Part shown: piece by piece, positions 1 through 9,294 of the stretch | Layout of the letters: each line of letters opens with the position of its first letter | Position numbering within the stretch: the first letter of the stretch is position 1 | Source of the DNA: an uncultured Methylococcales bacterium | Lineage (GTDB): Bacteria > Pseudomonadota > Gammaproteobacteria > Methylococcales > Methylomonadaceae | DNA: 64,000 nucleotides | NCBI GenBank assembly: GCA_903902705.1 | Contig: CAIUVX010000064.1 | Location: 1-64,000, forward strand | Direction: 5' to 3' | Program-made: the position numbers and the translations under genes | Notes under the pieces: model-generated | What the model was told of the DNA's origin: nothing | What the model saw: only the letters and a program-made list of their open reading frames with translations | Database searches by the model: none

Positions 1-45
1 AAGCAATCTTGAGGGCGTTAAACTGAAACCAACCGAGTGACATTA

Positions 46-91
46 CGCGTTAGAAAATCAATAAATGACTGACGTATGATTTTCTAACGCG
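46..91. repeat. Perfect 15-bp inverted repeat upstream of hemC
   Basis: CGCGTTAGAAAATCA at 46-60 is matched exactly by its reverse complement at 77-91, around a 16-nt spacer. No T-run follows on either strand, so this is not a clear intrinsic terminator. It could be the tail structure of the gene lying before the window, a protein-binding palindrome or an interspersed repeat. The rest of 1-271 holds no ORF that I can support. Confidence 0.55.
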
Positions 92-271
92 CTTTCCAAA
101 TCATTGCTCTCATTCGTTGAGCAAGGTGAAAACAAAGAAAATTTTCAATGTTATCATTGATAAGCAGGGCAATTTTTCACACAGCGGCAAATTTTTAACT
201 TCCAATAACATACCGTTCACAAAATTAAGGGTACAATGGGCGAATTTTATTGTCGTTAATTAGGGTTTGTT

Positions 272-1201
272 TTGGCTAAAAAAATTATTCGTATCGCAAC
301 ACGGCAAAGCCCTTTGGCGTTATGGCAAGCAGAACACGTTGCTGAACGCTTAGAGAAGTATTTTCCTAATGTGCAAACAGAATTGGTTAAAATGGTCACG
401 CGGGGTGATAAAATTCTTGACGCACCCTTGGCTAAAGTAGGGGGCAAGGGTTTATTCGTTAAAGAACTGGAACAAGGAATGTTGGAAGGTATTGCCGATA
501 TTGCCGTACATTCCATGAAAGATGTGCCTGTTGAATTTCCAGAAGGATTGCATTTAGCGGCGATTTTAACTCGTGAAGACCCCAGTGATGCCTTTGTTTC
601 TAATCACTATGCGTCATTTGCCGATTTGCCCACTCACGCTAGAATCGGTACCTCTAGTTTGCGCCGCCAATGCCAAATCAAAGAGCTTTATCCAGATGCA
701 GAAATTATTTCTTTGCGCGGTAATGTCAATACTCGTTTAGCCAAGCTAGATGCAGGTGATTATGATGCCATTATTTTGGCTTCCGCAGGTTTGAAGCGAT
801 TAGGGATGGCAAACCGTATTACCCAATGTTTGCCTACATCGGTGAGTTTACCCGCCTGTGGACAAGGAGCTATCGGCATTGAATGCCGTATAAATGACAT
901 TGAAACCAATGAATTACTAAATGTGTTGCATGACAATGAAACGGGATTGTGCGTCCGTGCCGAACGGGCGATGAATGCACGTTTGAATGGCGGTTGCCAA
1001 GTACCCATCGCGGGCTTTGCCGAGTTGCGAGCTAATCAATTATTTATGCGTGGTTTGGTCGGTAATCCCGATGGTAGCGTGCTATATCGCAGTGAACGCT
1101 CAGGCACAGTAGAACAAGCGGATGAAGTAGGGCGATTAATTGCCGAGGATTTATTAGCACAAGGTGCAGACAAGATTCTGCAAGCATTGTTTGCTGAATG
1201 A
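272..1201 (+). CDS. hemC: Hydroxymethylbilane synthase (porphobilinogen deaminase)
   Basis: A cytosolic enzyme that joins four porphobilinogen molecules into hydroxymethylbilane, the third step from 5-aminolevulinate towards haem, sirohaem and cobalamin. The 309-residue length is normal for the family. The N-terminal [14 protein letters not shown], the GTSSLRR substrate-binding motif and the [10 protein letters not shown] motif are all present. Cys242 in that last motif is the attachment residue for the dipyrromethane cofactor. The start is TTG at 272, with only a weak GGGT-like ribosome site before it; no better start lies nearby. The gene heads the hemC-hemD-hemX-hemY operon and its stop overlaps the hemD start by 4 nt, suggesting translational coupling. 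Confidence 0.97.
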   Translation: MAKKIIRIATRQSPLALWQAEHVAERLEKYFPNVQTELVKMVTRGDKILDAPLAKVGGKGLFVKELEQGMLEGIADIAVHSMKDVPVEFPEGLHLAAILTREDPSDAFVSNHYASFADLPTHARIGTSSLRRQCQIKELYPDAEIISLRGNVNTRLAKLDAGDYDAIILASAGLKRLGMANRITQCLPTSVSLPACGQGAIGIECRINDIETNELLNVLHDNETGLCVRAERAMNARLNGGCQVPIAGFAELRANQLFMRGLVGNPDGSVLYRSERSGTVEQADEVGRLIAEDLLAQGADKILQALFAE

Positions 1202-1980
1202 TAGAATTAAAAGGAGCGCGGGTGTTAGTCACACGACCCTCGCATCAGGCTGAAAATCTAAGTCGGTTAATCGAACAGCACGGTGGTATAGCAGTTCGCT
1301 TACCAACAGTCGCGATTATTGAATGTGATAATTTATTGGCTATACAAAAAAAATTGGCTAATTTGGATGAATTTCAGTGGCTAATTTTTGTCAGTAGCAA
1401 TGCAGTAAATTTTGCACTCAAGGCGAATGGTGGCAAAATAGCCCAGCCAAAAAAGCTACGACTGGGGGCAATCGGCAAAGCAACGGCAAATGCCTTAGCG
1501 GTAGCTGGGCTATCAGTCGATTTACTACCTGAACACCCCTATAATAGCGAAGCCTTATTAGCCTTACCAGATATGCAGGACATAGAAGGGCAGCGGGTTT
1601 TAATTGTGCGTGGTGAAGGCGGACGCGAAGAATTAGCAAATATTTTGCGGCACAGAGGCGCGAGTGTGCATTATTTGAATGTTTATAAAAGAACAATACC
1701 CAGCATAACTAACGACGAACTTATTTCATTGTTGGAACAAAAAAAGTTGGATGTAATTACCGCAACCAGTGGTGAAATCTTGCAAAATTTATTAATCATA
1801 CTGGGTGTAGAGCATCATCGACAGTTGTTTGCCTTACCGCTAGTTGTTGTTAGTGATAGAATTAAACAATTAGCTGTCGAGATGGGATTTAAGCAAATTG
1901 CCGTGGCGAGCAGCCCTTCAGATGAAGCAATTCTTGAAACAGTAAACCAGAATAACAGGGGAATAGCGTGGCCGAATTGA
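1198..1980 (+). CDS. hemD: Uroporphyrinogen-III synthase
   Basis: Closes and inverts ring D of hydroxymethylbilane to give uroporphyrinogen III, the branch point to haem, sirohaem and B12. The 260-residue length and the two-lobed pattern fit the HemD family: an N-terminal [21 protein letters not shown], a middle [16 protein letters not shown] and a C-terminal ITATSGEIL segment. HemD sequences diverge strongly, so the operon position between hemC and hemX is important support. The ATG overlaps the hemC stop by 4 nt, and the 3' end overlaps the GTG start of hemX by 13 nt. Confidence 0.93.
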   Translation: MIELKGARVLVTRPSHQAENLSRLIEQHGGIAVRLPTVAIIECDNLLAIQKKLANLDEFQWLIFVSSNAVNFALKANGGKIAQPKKLRLGAIGKATANALAVAGLSVDLLPEHPYNSEALLALPDMQDIEGQRVLIVRGEGGREELANILRHRGASVHYLNVYKRTIPSITNDELISLLEQKKLDVITATSGEILQNLLIILGVEHHRQLFALPLVVVSDRIKQLAVEMGFKQIAVASSPSDEAILETVNQNNRGIAWPN

Positions 1981-3260
1981 ACGAACAACAAGCACAAGAC
2001 CAAGGCGATAACAAAAAATCCCACAGGTCACGGAGTGGATTCTGGTTTGGCATTATTATTCTGCTGGTTGTTATTGGCGTGGCAGGTGTCGGTTTTTATT
2101 TCTTGCAAAGCTTGCGTGATAAACAAAAAGATTTAGGCGGCGAAGTTAAAGATCAAGTATCCAAACAAATCAGTGAAAATCAAGCGCAAATTACTGCGAT
2201 TCGTGCGCAAATTGACCGAGTATCCGACAAAATAGACAGTAAAGACGAGCATTTCAACAAAGCTCTCGAAGATGTTAGCGCGTTACACAAAGAACAATTA
2301 ACTAGCACTCGCAAAGAACTGACCGAGTCTATTGAAAAAATGCAACGACAACTGGGCAAAACCCGCAGTGATTGGTTAATTGCTGATGCTGAATATCTAT
2401 TAGGTGTCGCAGGGGAGCGACTGAGTTTAGCTGGTGATAAAAATACTGCCCTAGAAGCATTAGAGGCCGCAGATCAACGCTTAATAGAAAGCGGCGACAC
2501 AGGTGTCGTTGAAGTACGCAAAGAAATTAGGGAAGAAATTAGATTAGTTAATGCGATTACCCCAATTGATATGTCAGGTAAGTACGTTGCCATTCAGGTA
2601 CAACAAGACCACATTGACGAATTGACCTTGTTACTGCCGCTGGCAGGTAAAAGCACACCCGCCAACACAACTGAGCAAACTGACACCACTAAAAATCAGA
2701 GTTTGTTGGATGTTATTGGTGTTAAGCAATCAGATCAGCCCATTGAGGGCGTATTAATGCAAGAAGAAGCCAAGTTTATTCATGAGCAACTGCGAATAAA
2801 ATTGGAAATGGTGAAAATCGCGTTGGTTCAGCGCAATGAAAAACTTTATCAAACCGCGTTAACTGATGCTAAGGCATGGCTAGAAAAGCATTTCGCTAAG
2901 AACGATGCTAGCCATAACTTTGCTGAAGAGTTAAATAAGTTTAGTGCCGTTGAAATTCAAAACCAGATTCCTGATATTAGCGCGTCTTTAAACAAGCTCA
3001 AAGGTATTAGTAATCGCCGTATAGAAGCCGATAAAGCAGCACAACAACCTAACGAAACCGCGCCTAAAGAGCCTGTTGAGCCGCTAAAACCCGTTGAAAA
3101 AACTGAGCTTCAAAAACCTACAGAAGTTACAAAACCAACTGAAAAAACTGAACTTAGCGTACCTGTTGACAGTGTGAAAGCACCCGAAAAAACTGAACCT
3201 AAAAAGCCTGTTGAAGATGTAAAATCAACCCAACCCGCACCCGCTATTAAAAAGAAATAA
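1968..3260 (+). CDS. hemX: HemX-like membrane-anchored coiled-coil protein
   Basis: An inner-membrane protein encoded between hemD and hemY in many gammaproteobacteria. The family was once called a uroporphyrin-III C-methyltransferase, but it lacks the methyltransferase motifs and its role is unsettled. One transmembrane helix lies at about residues 25-47 (FGIIILLVVIGVAGVGFYFL). A coiled coil of about 100 residues follows, then a globular region with LIADAEYLLGVAGERLSLAGD, typical of HemX. The last 80 residues are a Lys/Pro/Glu repeat tract (KPVEKTEL, KPTEKTEL, APEKTEPKKPVE), probably a periplasmic tether. Translation starts at GTG 1968 inside the end of hemD. The repeat tract is longer than I would expect for the family. 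Confidence 0.9.
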   Translation: MAELNEQQAQDQGDNKKSHRSRSGFWFGIIILLVVIGVAGVGFYFLQSLRDKQKDLGGEVKDQVSKQISENQAQITAIRAQIDRVSDKIDSKDEHFNKALEDVSALHKEQLTSTRKELTESIEKMQRQLGKTRSDWLIADAEYLLGVAGERLSLAGDKNTALEALEAADQRLIESGDTGVVEVRKEIREEIRLVNAITPIDMSGKYVAIQVQQDHIDELTLLLPLAGKSTPANTTEQTDTTKNQSLLDVIGVKQSDQPIEGVLMQEEAKFIHEQLRIKLEMVKIALVQRNEKLYQTALTDAKAWLEKHFAKNDASHNFAEELNKFSAVEIQNQIPDISASLNKLKGISNRRIEADKAAQQPNETAPKEPVEPLKPVEKTELQKPTEVTKPTEKTELSVPVDSVKAPEKTEPKKPVEDVKSTQPAPAIKKK

Positions 3261-3274
3261 GTTAAGAAAACATA

Positions 3275-4489
3275 ATGAAAAAATTATTTTATTTTTTGCT
3301 GCCTTTTGTTGGCGTAATAGCAATCGCTGTTTTGGCTTATTGGTGGTTGCGTAACTTGGGTGATCCTGGTTATGTCATTATCGGCATGAGTCATTGGTAT
3401 TTGGAAAAGACGCTGGTTGATTTTGTAGTCGGTCTGAGTATTGTTTTTTTTATCCTGTATATTGTTTTTAGATGGCTAGGCTGGCTGTATCGCATCCCCA
3501 GTCAATTAAAACGCCGTGGTATCCACATCAAATTTAATCGCTCTCCAGAAGCCTTGATTGCAGGCTTAGTCGATAGTGCGGAAGGTAATTTTGAAAGAGC
3601 GGAATCGTTGTTAATTAAACACGCTCCTCATAGTGGCGCACCGTTAATTCACTATTTAACTGCCGCAAGAGCTGCGCAATCGCGTGGCGCGTTAGATAAA
3701 AGAGATCAATACTTAAAACAAGCTGTCGATCAAGCCCCTGATTCCAGTATTACGATTGGACTCACTCAAGCAGAACTGTATTTATCTAGCAAAGAATTTG
3801 ATCAAGCACTGGGTACACTTACCCAATTGCATTCCATCGATCCCGCTCATGCCAATGTTTTAAAATTATTACATCAAACCTATCAGCATTTAGGTGACTG
3901 GGAAAGCCTACAAAAACTCATTCCATCCTTGCATAAAAATAAAGTGCTGATGGAAGTTGAGGTAAAGCTACTGGAAGCTAAAACTTTCTGTGAATTATTA
4001 AAGCAAGCAGCTAGTCAAGGCGATCTCGAAAAAATCGAGTTGTTATGGGCAGAAATGCCCAATTATATAAAAACCATGCACACTGTGTCAGCGGTTTATT
4101 TTACTGTGATGATTGAAGTGGGTGCGGGTGCAAAAATCGAAGGGGCTTTAACAAAAGCCTTATCGCAAAATTGGGATGAAAACTTGCTGGTGTTATTCGG
4201 CAATATTGTTTCCAACGATGTTGAAAAACAACTCAAAATGGCAGAATTATGGCTACCTTTTCATCCTGATAACGCGCTGTTGTTGATGATATTGGGCAAG
4301 CTAAGTGTTAAATGCAACGATAGTGACAAAGCTAAGTCCTATTTAACCCGCAGTATCACCGCCACGCCTAGCATTGAGGCTTATCATACACTAGGGGATT
4401 TAATGTTTGCACAAGGCGATAAAGACAGTGCCAGTCAATGTTATAAACAGGGCTTAGAGCTGGTGTTAGCCGCAGGACAAAGCGCGTAA
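3275..4489 (+). CDS. hemY: HemY-type membrane TPR protein
   Basis: Last gene of the haem operon, 14 nt after hemX. It is the enterobacterial-type HemY and is unrelated to the Bacillus protoporphyrinogen oxidase of the same name. Two hydrophobic segments lie at about residues 4-26 and 45-68, followed by a cytoplasmic or periplasmic array of TPR-like helices (ALIAGLVDSAEGNFERAESLL, PDSSITIGLTQAELYL, HTLGDLMFAQGDKDSASQCY). The family is thought to organise or regulate tetrapyrrole synthesis, but no catalytic role is established. The 404-residue length is standard. Confidence 0.92.
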   Translation: MKKLFYFLLPFVGVIAIAVLAYWWLRNLGDPGYVIIGMSHWYLEKTLVDFVVGLSIVFFILYIVFRWLGWLYRIPSQLKRRGIHIKFNRSPEALIAGLVDSAEGNFERAESLLIKHAPHSGAPLIHYLTAARAAQSRGALDKRDQYLKQAVDQAPDSSITIGLTQAELYLSSKEFDQALGTLTQLHSIDPAHANVLKLLHQTYQHLGDWESLQKLIPSLHKNKVLMEVEVKLLEAKTFCELLKQAASQGDLEKIELLWAEMPNYIKTMHTVSAVYFTVMIEVGAGAKIEGALTKALSQNWDENLLVLFGNIVSNDVEKQLKMAELWLPFHPDNALLLMILGKLSVKCNDSDKAKSYLTRSITATPSIEAYHTLGDLMFAQGDKDSASQCYKQGLELVLAAGQSA

Positions 4490-4503
4490 AACAACTTCAA
4501 GCT

Positions 4504-4529
4504 TGGAGTCAAAACACGTTTTGACTCCA
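4504..4529. terminator. Bidirectional hairpin between hemY and the dksA-like gene
   Basis: TGGAGTCAAAA and TTTTGACTCCA form an 11-bp stem around the loop CACG. It lies 15 nt after the hemY stop and just after the end of the convergent minus-strand gene. The A-rich and T-rich arms allow function on both strands. The core GGAGTCAAAA recurs in the hairpin at 41714-41744. Confidence 0.7.
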
Positions 4530-4540
4530 GTTGCCAATGC

Positions 4541-4882
4541 TCAGTGCGAAGCCACACTCGCACATTTAACGCACATATTAGAATACGGGATAACCTTCAA
4601 ACGTTCGATATTGATAGGTTCACCGCACACTTGACACACTCCATATTCACCACTCTCTATACGAGACAGAGCCTGTTTTATCATTCCTATTTCCGTTCTG
4701 GCAGAATTACCTAAATAATCTTGAACTTCATTATTTTCATTTTGGGTTGCTTGTTCAGAAAAATCTTTTTCCGCAGGCTCATCCGTGTGTCTCACGTCGT
4801 CGGTAATTTTTGCTAGCCTATCATCCAGCTCTTCCAGCATTTCACACAGTACCAGCTTAACTTCTTCAAAGTTACTCATCAT
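4541..4882 (-). CDS. TraR/DksA-family C4 zinc-finger protein
   Basis: A 113-residue protein with an N-terminal helical hairpin and a C-terminal C4 zinc finger (CQVCGEPIN ... YSNMCVKCA). This is the DksA/TraR architecture, whose members reach into the secondary channel of RNA polymerase and alter promoter choice with ppGpp. It is shorter than E. coli DksA (151 residues), and the DPADRA-type coiled-coil tip is not clear: the corresponding stretch reads EPAEKDFSEQA. It is therefore a DksA relative and probably not DksA itself. The gene stands alone and converges on hemY. The track start gives MM; the second ATG at 4879 is equally possible. Confidence 0.88.
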   Translation of the reverse strand: MMSNFEEVKLVLCEMLEELDDRLAKITDDVRHTDEPAEKDFSEQATQNENNEVQDYLGNSARTEIGMIKQALSRIESGEYGVCQVCGEPINIERLKVIPYSNMCVKCASVASH

Positions 4883-4976
4883 CTATTCCTATATTTACTA
4901 ATAACAAGGCGTTTGTTTTATACTATCGCCCATACAACATCGATGTCTTCATAATCCAGCATCCTACCATCACCTC

Positions 4977-5882
4977 ATGCAAAAATATACACACCAACTA
5001 CTCGATTCAGCTAATCAAATTATTTTGGGTAAAGAACATAAAATTCGGCTGGCATTTTGCTGTTTACTGGCGCGGGGGCATTTACTGATTGAAGATATTC
5101 CTGGAGTAGGTAAAACCACGTTAGCGCATACTTTAGCAAAATTATTGGGCTTACATTATCAGCGCATTCAGTTTACCAGTGACATACTTCCCGCTGATAT
5201 TTTAGGTGCGTCAGTGTTTGATGGTAAAAGCCACGAATTTACTTTTCATCCAGGTCCTATCTTTAATCAAATGGTGTTAGCTGATGAAATTAACCGCGCC
5301 ACGCCTAAAGCACAAAGCGCGTTATTAGAAGCGATGGAAGAAGGTCAGGTAACGATTGAAAATAAAACCTATCCATTACCTAAACCATTTTTTGTCATTG
5401 CCACTCAAAACCCATCGCATCAAATCGGCACGTTTCCATTGCCCGAATCACAGCTAGATCGGTTTTTAATGCGCATTGAATTAGGTTATCCAGACCCTAA
5501 AGCAGAACGCGCCTTACTGACAGGACAAAGCCGCCATACTTTAATTGAATCCTTGTCTGTGCAGTTGCCGCCCGAACAGCTTCAACAAATGCAGGATTTA
5601 GTCACTAAAGTACATACCTCTGATGCCTTGCTGGATTATTGTCAGGCGATTATTACCTTTACGCGTGAATCATCAGAATACCATTGCGGGCTGTCACCCA
5701 GAGCAGGTTTAGCACTACTGAGTGCAGCAAAGGCATGGGCTTTTTTAGAACTGCGTGATGCAGTGATTCCCGAAGACATACAAACCGTACTAGCGGCTGT
5801 TGCGGGACACCGTTTACGCTCAGGAAACACCGATTCAGAGGCGATTGTTGCCCCAATATTAGCTAAAGTGGCAGTGTTTTGA
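4977..5882 (+). CDS. MoxR-family AAA+ ATPase
   Basis: A chaperone-like ATPase of the MoxR/RavA class. The Walker A motif IPGVGKTT (residues 41-48) and Walker B LADEIN (101-106) are intact, as is the sensor region IATQNP. The 301-residue length matches short MoxR proteins. It opens a three-gene unit with a DUF58 protein and a transglutaminase, a combination widespread in proteobacteria. MoxR proteins help assemble or insert metals into other proteins; the client here is unknown. The stop codon overlaps the TTG start of the next gene by 4 nt. Confidence 0.94.
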   Translation: MQKYTHQLLDSANQIILGKEHKIRLAFCCLLARGHLLIEDIPGVGKTTLAHTLAKLLGLHYQRIQFTSDILPADILGASVFDGKSHEFTFHPGPIFNQMVLADEINRATPKAQSALLEAMEEGQVTIENKTYPLPKPFFVIATQNPSHQIGTFPLPESQLDRFLMRIELGYPDPKAERALLTGQSRHTLIESLSVQLPPEQLQQMQDLVTKVHTSDALLDYCQAIITFTRESSEYHCGLSPRAGLALLSAAKAWAFLELRDAVIPEDIQTVLAAVAGHRLRSGNTDSEAIVAPILAKVAVF

Positions 5883-6829
5883 ATCGTCTGCTATTTAAAC
5901 TACGCTGGACAGTGCCGAATTTTTACACCAGCAAACCATTAAATTCTGAGTCAATTACCCTAACTGTTAGACGAATTGGCATTGTGCCATCCAAACGTGG
6001 TTTCGGTTTTGTATTGCTGATGATTTTGTTAGTGCTGATTGCCTTTGTTTATAACAATAACCTTGCTTACTTACTGACGTTTTTATTGGCGAGTGTATTT
6101 TTTATTACCATTTTACATACTTATAATTCTTTAGCGGGTCTGGTGTTAAAAGAGGGGAAATGCAAAAATGTTTTTTTAGGAGAAGCCGCAGGTTTTGATA
6201 TTCATATTCATAACCCAACAGCGGTTGAGCGTTTTAATCTACAGATTCAACTGGAAAAAACAGAAAACTTTACCCTAGCCGCACACAGTAAAATTGCAAT
6301 AACACTGTATGAAATCGCTCAAAAAAGAGGCTGGCAAACCATTGGTAAAGTAACGATTTCCACAAGCTATCCGCTTGGATTATTTTATGCGTGGTCGCCT
6401 ATTCGTTTTGACAGCAAAGCTCTGATTTATCCAAAACCCGCTACCATAGAAATTCCTTTTCCAGAAACGCCCTTAGCCGATGCCGAACAAGGGGTCAATC
6501 AAAAAAAAGGCGCGGATGATTTTTACGGCTTACACGAATATCAAGCAGGCGATTCCATCAAACATATACACTGGAAAGCCTTTGCCAAAGGACAAGGGCT
6601 ATACAGCAAACAATACAGCGGTGCGAACAACACAACCGAAGTCTGGCTGCATTACGACTACGCCGCAGGCTATGATACCGAACAACGCTTAAGTCAATTA
6701 TGTCGCTGGGTGATTGATGCCGAACGCGCCGATATTCGTTATGGATTGGTATTGCCAAATTTAAAAATTATGCCAGATCGGGGTTCAGCACATTACCGCC
6801 ACTGTTTGGAAGCTCTTGCCCTGTTATGA
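5879..6829 (+). CDS. DUF58 domain membrane protein
   Basis: A 316-residue protein with two adjacent transmembrane helices at about residues 37-80, followed by a soluble region containing the DUF58 core motif GADDFYGLHEYQAGDSIKHIHWKAFAKG. DUF58 proteins almost always sit next to MoxR ATPases and resemble von Willebrand factor A domains; they are the likely partner or client of the ATPase. Start is TTG at 5879, overlapping the MoxR stop. The last codons overlap the ATG of the transglutaminase gene, so all three are probably translationally coupled. Confidence 0.93.
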   Translation: MNRLLFKLRWTVPNFYTSKPLNSESITLTVRRIGIVPSKRGFGFVLLMILLVLIAFVYNNNLAYLLTFLLASVFFITILHTYNSLAGLVLKEGKCKNVFLGEAAGFDIHIHNPTAVERFNLQIQLEKTENFTLAAHSKIAITLYEIAQKRGWQTIGKVTISTSYPLGLFYAWSPIRFDSKALIYPKPATIEIPFPETPLADAEQGVNQKKGADDFYGLHEYQAGDSIKHIHWKAFAKGQGLYSKQYSGANNTTEVWLHYDYAAGYDTEQRLSQLCRWVIDAERADIRYGLVLPNLKIMPDRGSAHYRHCLEALALL

Positions 6830-8790
6830 ATTCACCCCATTTTAAAAAAATCCTCATTTTTTTACTGTCGTCCATTGGACTGATTGTCGCGCCACATATT
6901 GCCAATATTCCCATCGCACTGTTTGGTTTTTTTAGTTTGGTGCTAGGCTGGCGTTTTGTCGCTGTTTGGCGACCCCAGTATTTACCACGTTCACGGGTGC
7001 TGCTTTTCCTCACCCTGCTTGCGCTGACATTACTACTCAGTCAGCATAAACACCTACTTGGACGTGATGCAGGCACCAACTTATTCATACTCGCGCTGGG
7101 TTTAAAGCTACTGGAAATCAAAACCGAGCGTGATATTTACCTAGTCACTTATTTAGCGTTTATTGTTGCCGCTTCGTTATTTTTATATCAACAAAGCTTG
7201 TTCATGGCAGCGTATATTCTGGCAGTGTGCTGTGTGCTATTTGCCACCTTGGTTGCAATTAACAGCATTGAAATTCAAACCCGCGTGGCATTAAAAACAG
7301 CTACCCTAATTATTCTGCAAGCCATACCGATAGCGGTCGTTATCTTCATTTTGTTTCCCCGCGTAGAAGCTCCACGCTGGATGATATTTGAAGAAAAAAA
7401 TAAAGCTAAAATTGGCTTAAGCGATAGCATGGAACCTGGGTCTATCAGCGATTTAGGTACATCGGAAGAACTGGTGTTTCGCGTCAAATTTACAGGTGCG
7501 ATGCCACCACCCAAACAGCGTTATTGGCGCGGCCCTGTGTTAGCACACACCGATGGTAAACGCTGGTCACAGTTCAATACGCAACTATTCAAAGGACTAG
7601 CACTCACTAAGCCTATCTACACAGGTACAGCCTATCAGTACACGCTGTTGATGGAAGCACAAGAAAAAAATTGGGTGTTTGGATTGGATATGCCTGAACA
7701 ATTTTCCGCGCCGTTAGCACTCACAGGATATTACCAATTAGTTACCCAAGAAAATTCAAAAAAACGCGCAGAATACAAAATCACCTCCTATCCACAATAC
7801 AATACGGGCAAACTGACTCAAGTTGAATACCAAGATGCGACCCAACTACCGCGTGAACCGTCCGATAAAATTAAACAATTCGTCACTCAACTGCATGGTT
7901 TTGACACTAAGCCAGAAGATTTTATTAACCAGTTACTCAATCATTTTAGAAAAGAAGATTTTCATTACACGCTCACGCCGCCTTTGATGGAAGAAAACCC
8001 GATAGAAAGCTTTTTATTTACCACCAAGCGCGGTTTTTGCAGTCATTACGCCTCCGCATTTGTCTATTTAATGCGCGTTGCTCACATTCCAGCACGAGTC
8101 GTGACGGGTTATCAAGGCGGTGAATTTAATGGCGTTGGTAATTTCTTAGAAGTCCGTCAAGCCAATGCTCATGCGTGGGCAGAAGTATGGATAGAAAATC
8201 AAGGTTGGGCGCGGGTTGATCCAACTGCCGCTGTTGCACCAGAGCGCATTGAACAACAATTAAATCTCGATTTATTAGAACTCGGTGGTGAAATTCGCTT
8301 TGACCCAAACATGATTAATCAGCAACAAAACTGGCTAAAACAAATGGATCAGCTTTGGAATAATGCCGATTACCAGTGGCAACGCTGGGTAGTCAACTAT
8401 GACAGCGACAATCAAGCCAATTTTCTGTCTGAGTTTGGCATTCACGACTTCAAAGCCATGATGAAATGGTTAATGATCTTGGTTGCCTTAATCACCATCT
8501 TATTAAGCGCATTTTTATTGCGCAAAAAACAAAAATCCATAGCCCCCGTGTTGCGTCTTTATAATCGGTTTTGTACAAAGTTAAAACCAGCAGGATTAAT
8601 CAGAACCAACCGAGAAGGTGCTGTTGATTTTGCCCAACGCGCTAAAATAGCATTGCCAGAACAGGCAGACGCTATCGAACAAATTACCGCTGATTTTATT
8701 CAGCTACAGTATGGAAGGATTTCAACACGCGAGGATTTTGTCAGATTTGCTAAAGCAGTGGCTAAGTTTAAACTGACTGTCCATCGGTAA
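6826..8790 (+). CDS. TgpA-like transmembrane transglutaminase
   Basis: A 654-residue inner-membrane protein. Several N-terminal helices (DUF3488/TgpA_N, about residues 1-190) precede a periplasmic transglutaminase-like domain. A further helix at about 545-565 and a C-terminal DUF4129-type tail follow. The catalytic triad is visible: Cys405 in RGFCSHYAS, His449 in NAHAWAEVW and Asp465 in RVDPTAA. The layout matches TgpA of Pseudomonas aeruginosa, which has transglutaminase activity and is essential there. It is the third gene of the MoxR-DUF58-transglutaminase unit and starts inside the end of the DUF58 gene. Confidence 0.94.
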   Translation: MNSPHFKKILIFLLSSIGLIVAPHIANIPIALFGFFSLVLGWRFVAVWRPQYLPRSRVLLFLTLLALTLLLSQHKHLLGRDAGTNLFILALGLKLLEIKTERDIYLVTYLAFIVAASLFLYQQSLFMAAYILAVCCVLFATLVAINSIEIQTRVALKTATLIILQAIPIAVVIFILFPRVEAPRWMIFEEKNKAKIGLSDSMEPGSISDLGTSEELVFRVKFTGAMPPPKQRYWRGPVLAHTDGKRWSQFNTQLFKGLALTKPIYTGTAYQYTLLMEAQEKNWVFGLDMPEQFSAPLALTGYYQLVTQENSKKRAEYKITSYPQYNTGKLTQVEYQDATQLPREPSDKIKQFVTQLHGFDTKPEDFINQLLNHFRKEDFHYTLTPPLMEENPIESFLFTTKRGFCSHYASAFVYLMRVAHIPARVVTGYQGGEFNGVGNFLEVRQANAHAWAEVWIENQGWARVDPTAAVAPERIEQQLNLDLLELGGEIRFDPNMINQQQNWLKQMDQLWNNADYQWQRWVVNYDSDNQANFLSEFGIHDFKAMMKWLMILVALITILLSAFLLRKKQKSIAPVLRLYNRFCTKLKPAGLIRTNREGAVDFAQRAKIALPEQADAIEQITADFIQLQYGRISTREDFVRFAKAVAKFKLTVHR

Positions 8791-8798
8791 GCATAAAT

Positions 8799-8833
8799 GT
8801 AGCTTGGCTTAGGCGATAGCCTAATCAACCTAC
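8799..8833. repeat. Small palindromic element after the transglutaminase gene
   Basis: The core TTAGGCGATAGCCTAA (8809-8824) is a near-perfect palindrome and is flanked by GTAG and CTAC ends. It has the look of an interspersed REP/BIME-type repeat. It lies 9 nt after the transglutaminase stop, so it may also work as that operon's terminator, although there is no T-run. Confidence 0.5.
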
Positions 8834-8935
8834 TTGGCTACGCTTATACAAGCTTTCCTGTGTTAATCATTGCCTTACCCGCCTAAACCTTATCCTCTCC
8901 AAAAAACAACGGTTACTTTATGGAATTCAGCCTTC

Positions 8936-9265
8936 ATGTCGCGTTCTCTTAATCCCTACATCGCTGGTAATCCAGTCGGCAATAGCAATGCGTTTACTGG
9001 TCGAGCGGATATTGTCCGTGAAGTGCTGCATATCTTTTCCCGTCCCGAAGAAAATGCCATTGTGCTTTATGGACAGCGGCGGATTGGCAAAACCTCAGTC
9101 TTACAATTTTTGAAAAAAACCTTGGCGCAAGAAACAGCCACTGGGCATTATTTTCCTGTGTATTTCGACTTGCAGGATAAAGCCACGTTTTCATTGGGTG
9201 ATGTGCTAAAAGATTTGGCTAACACCATTGCCAATGAATTGGGATTTCCCGCGCCGCCGTGCTAA
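8936..9265 (+). pseudogene. Truncated AAA ATPase remnant
   Basis: About 110 residues match the start of a stand-alone AAA/STAND-like ATPase: SLNPYIAGNPVGNSNAFTGR, then a P-loop YGQRRIGKTSVLQ and YFPVYFDLQDKATFSLGDVL. The frame then stops at 9265, directly after ANELGFPAPPC. No Walker B or C-terminal domains follow in any frame, so it is a 5' fragment of a gene several times longer. The track start at 8870 is TTG; ATG 8936 gives MSRSLNPYIAG and is more natural. It marks one edge of the AT-rich accessory island. Confidence 0.72.
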
Positions 9266-9294
9266 AGCTATTACACCTTACGAGCTTGGTATTT

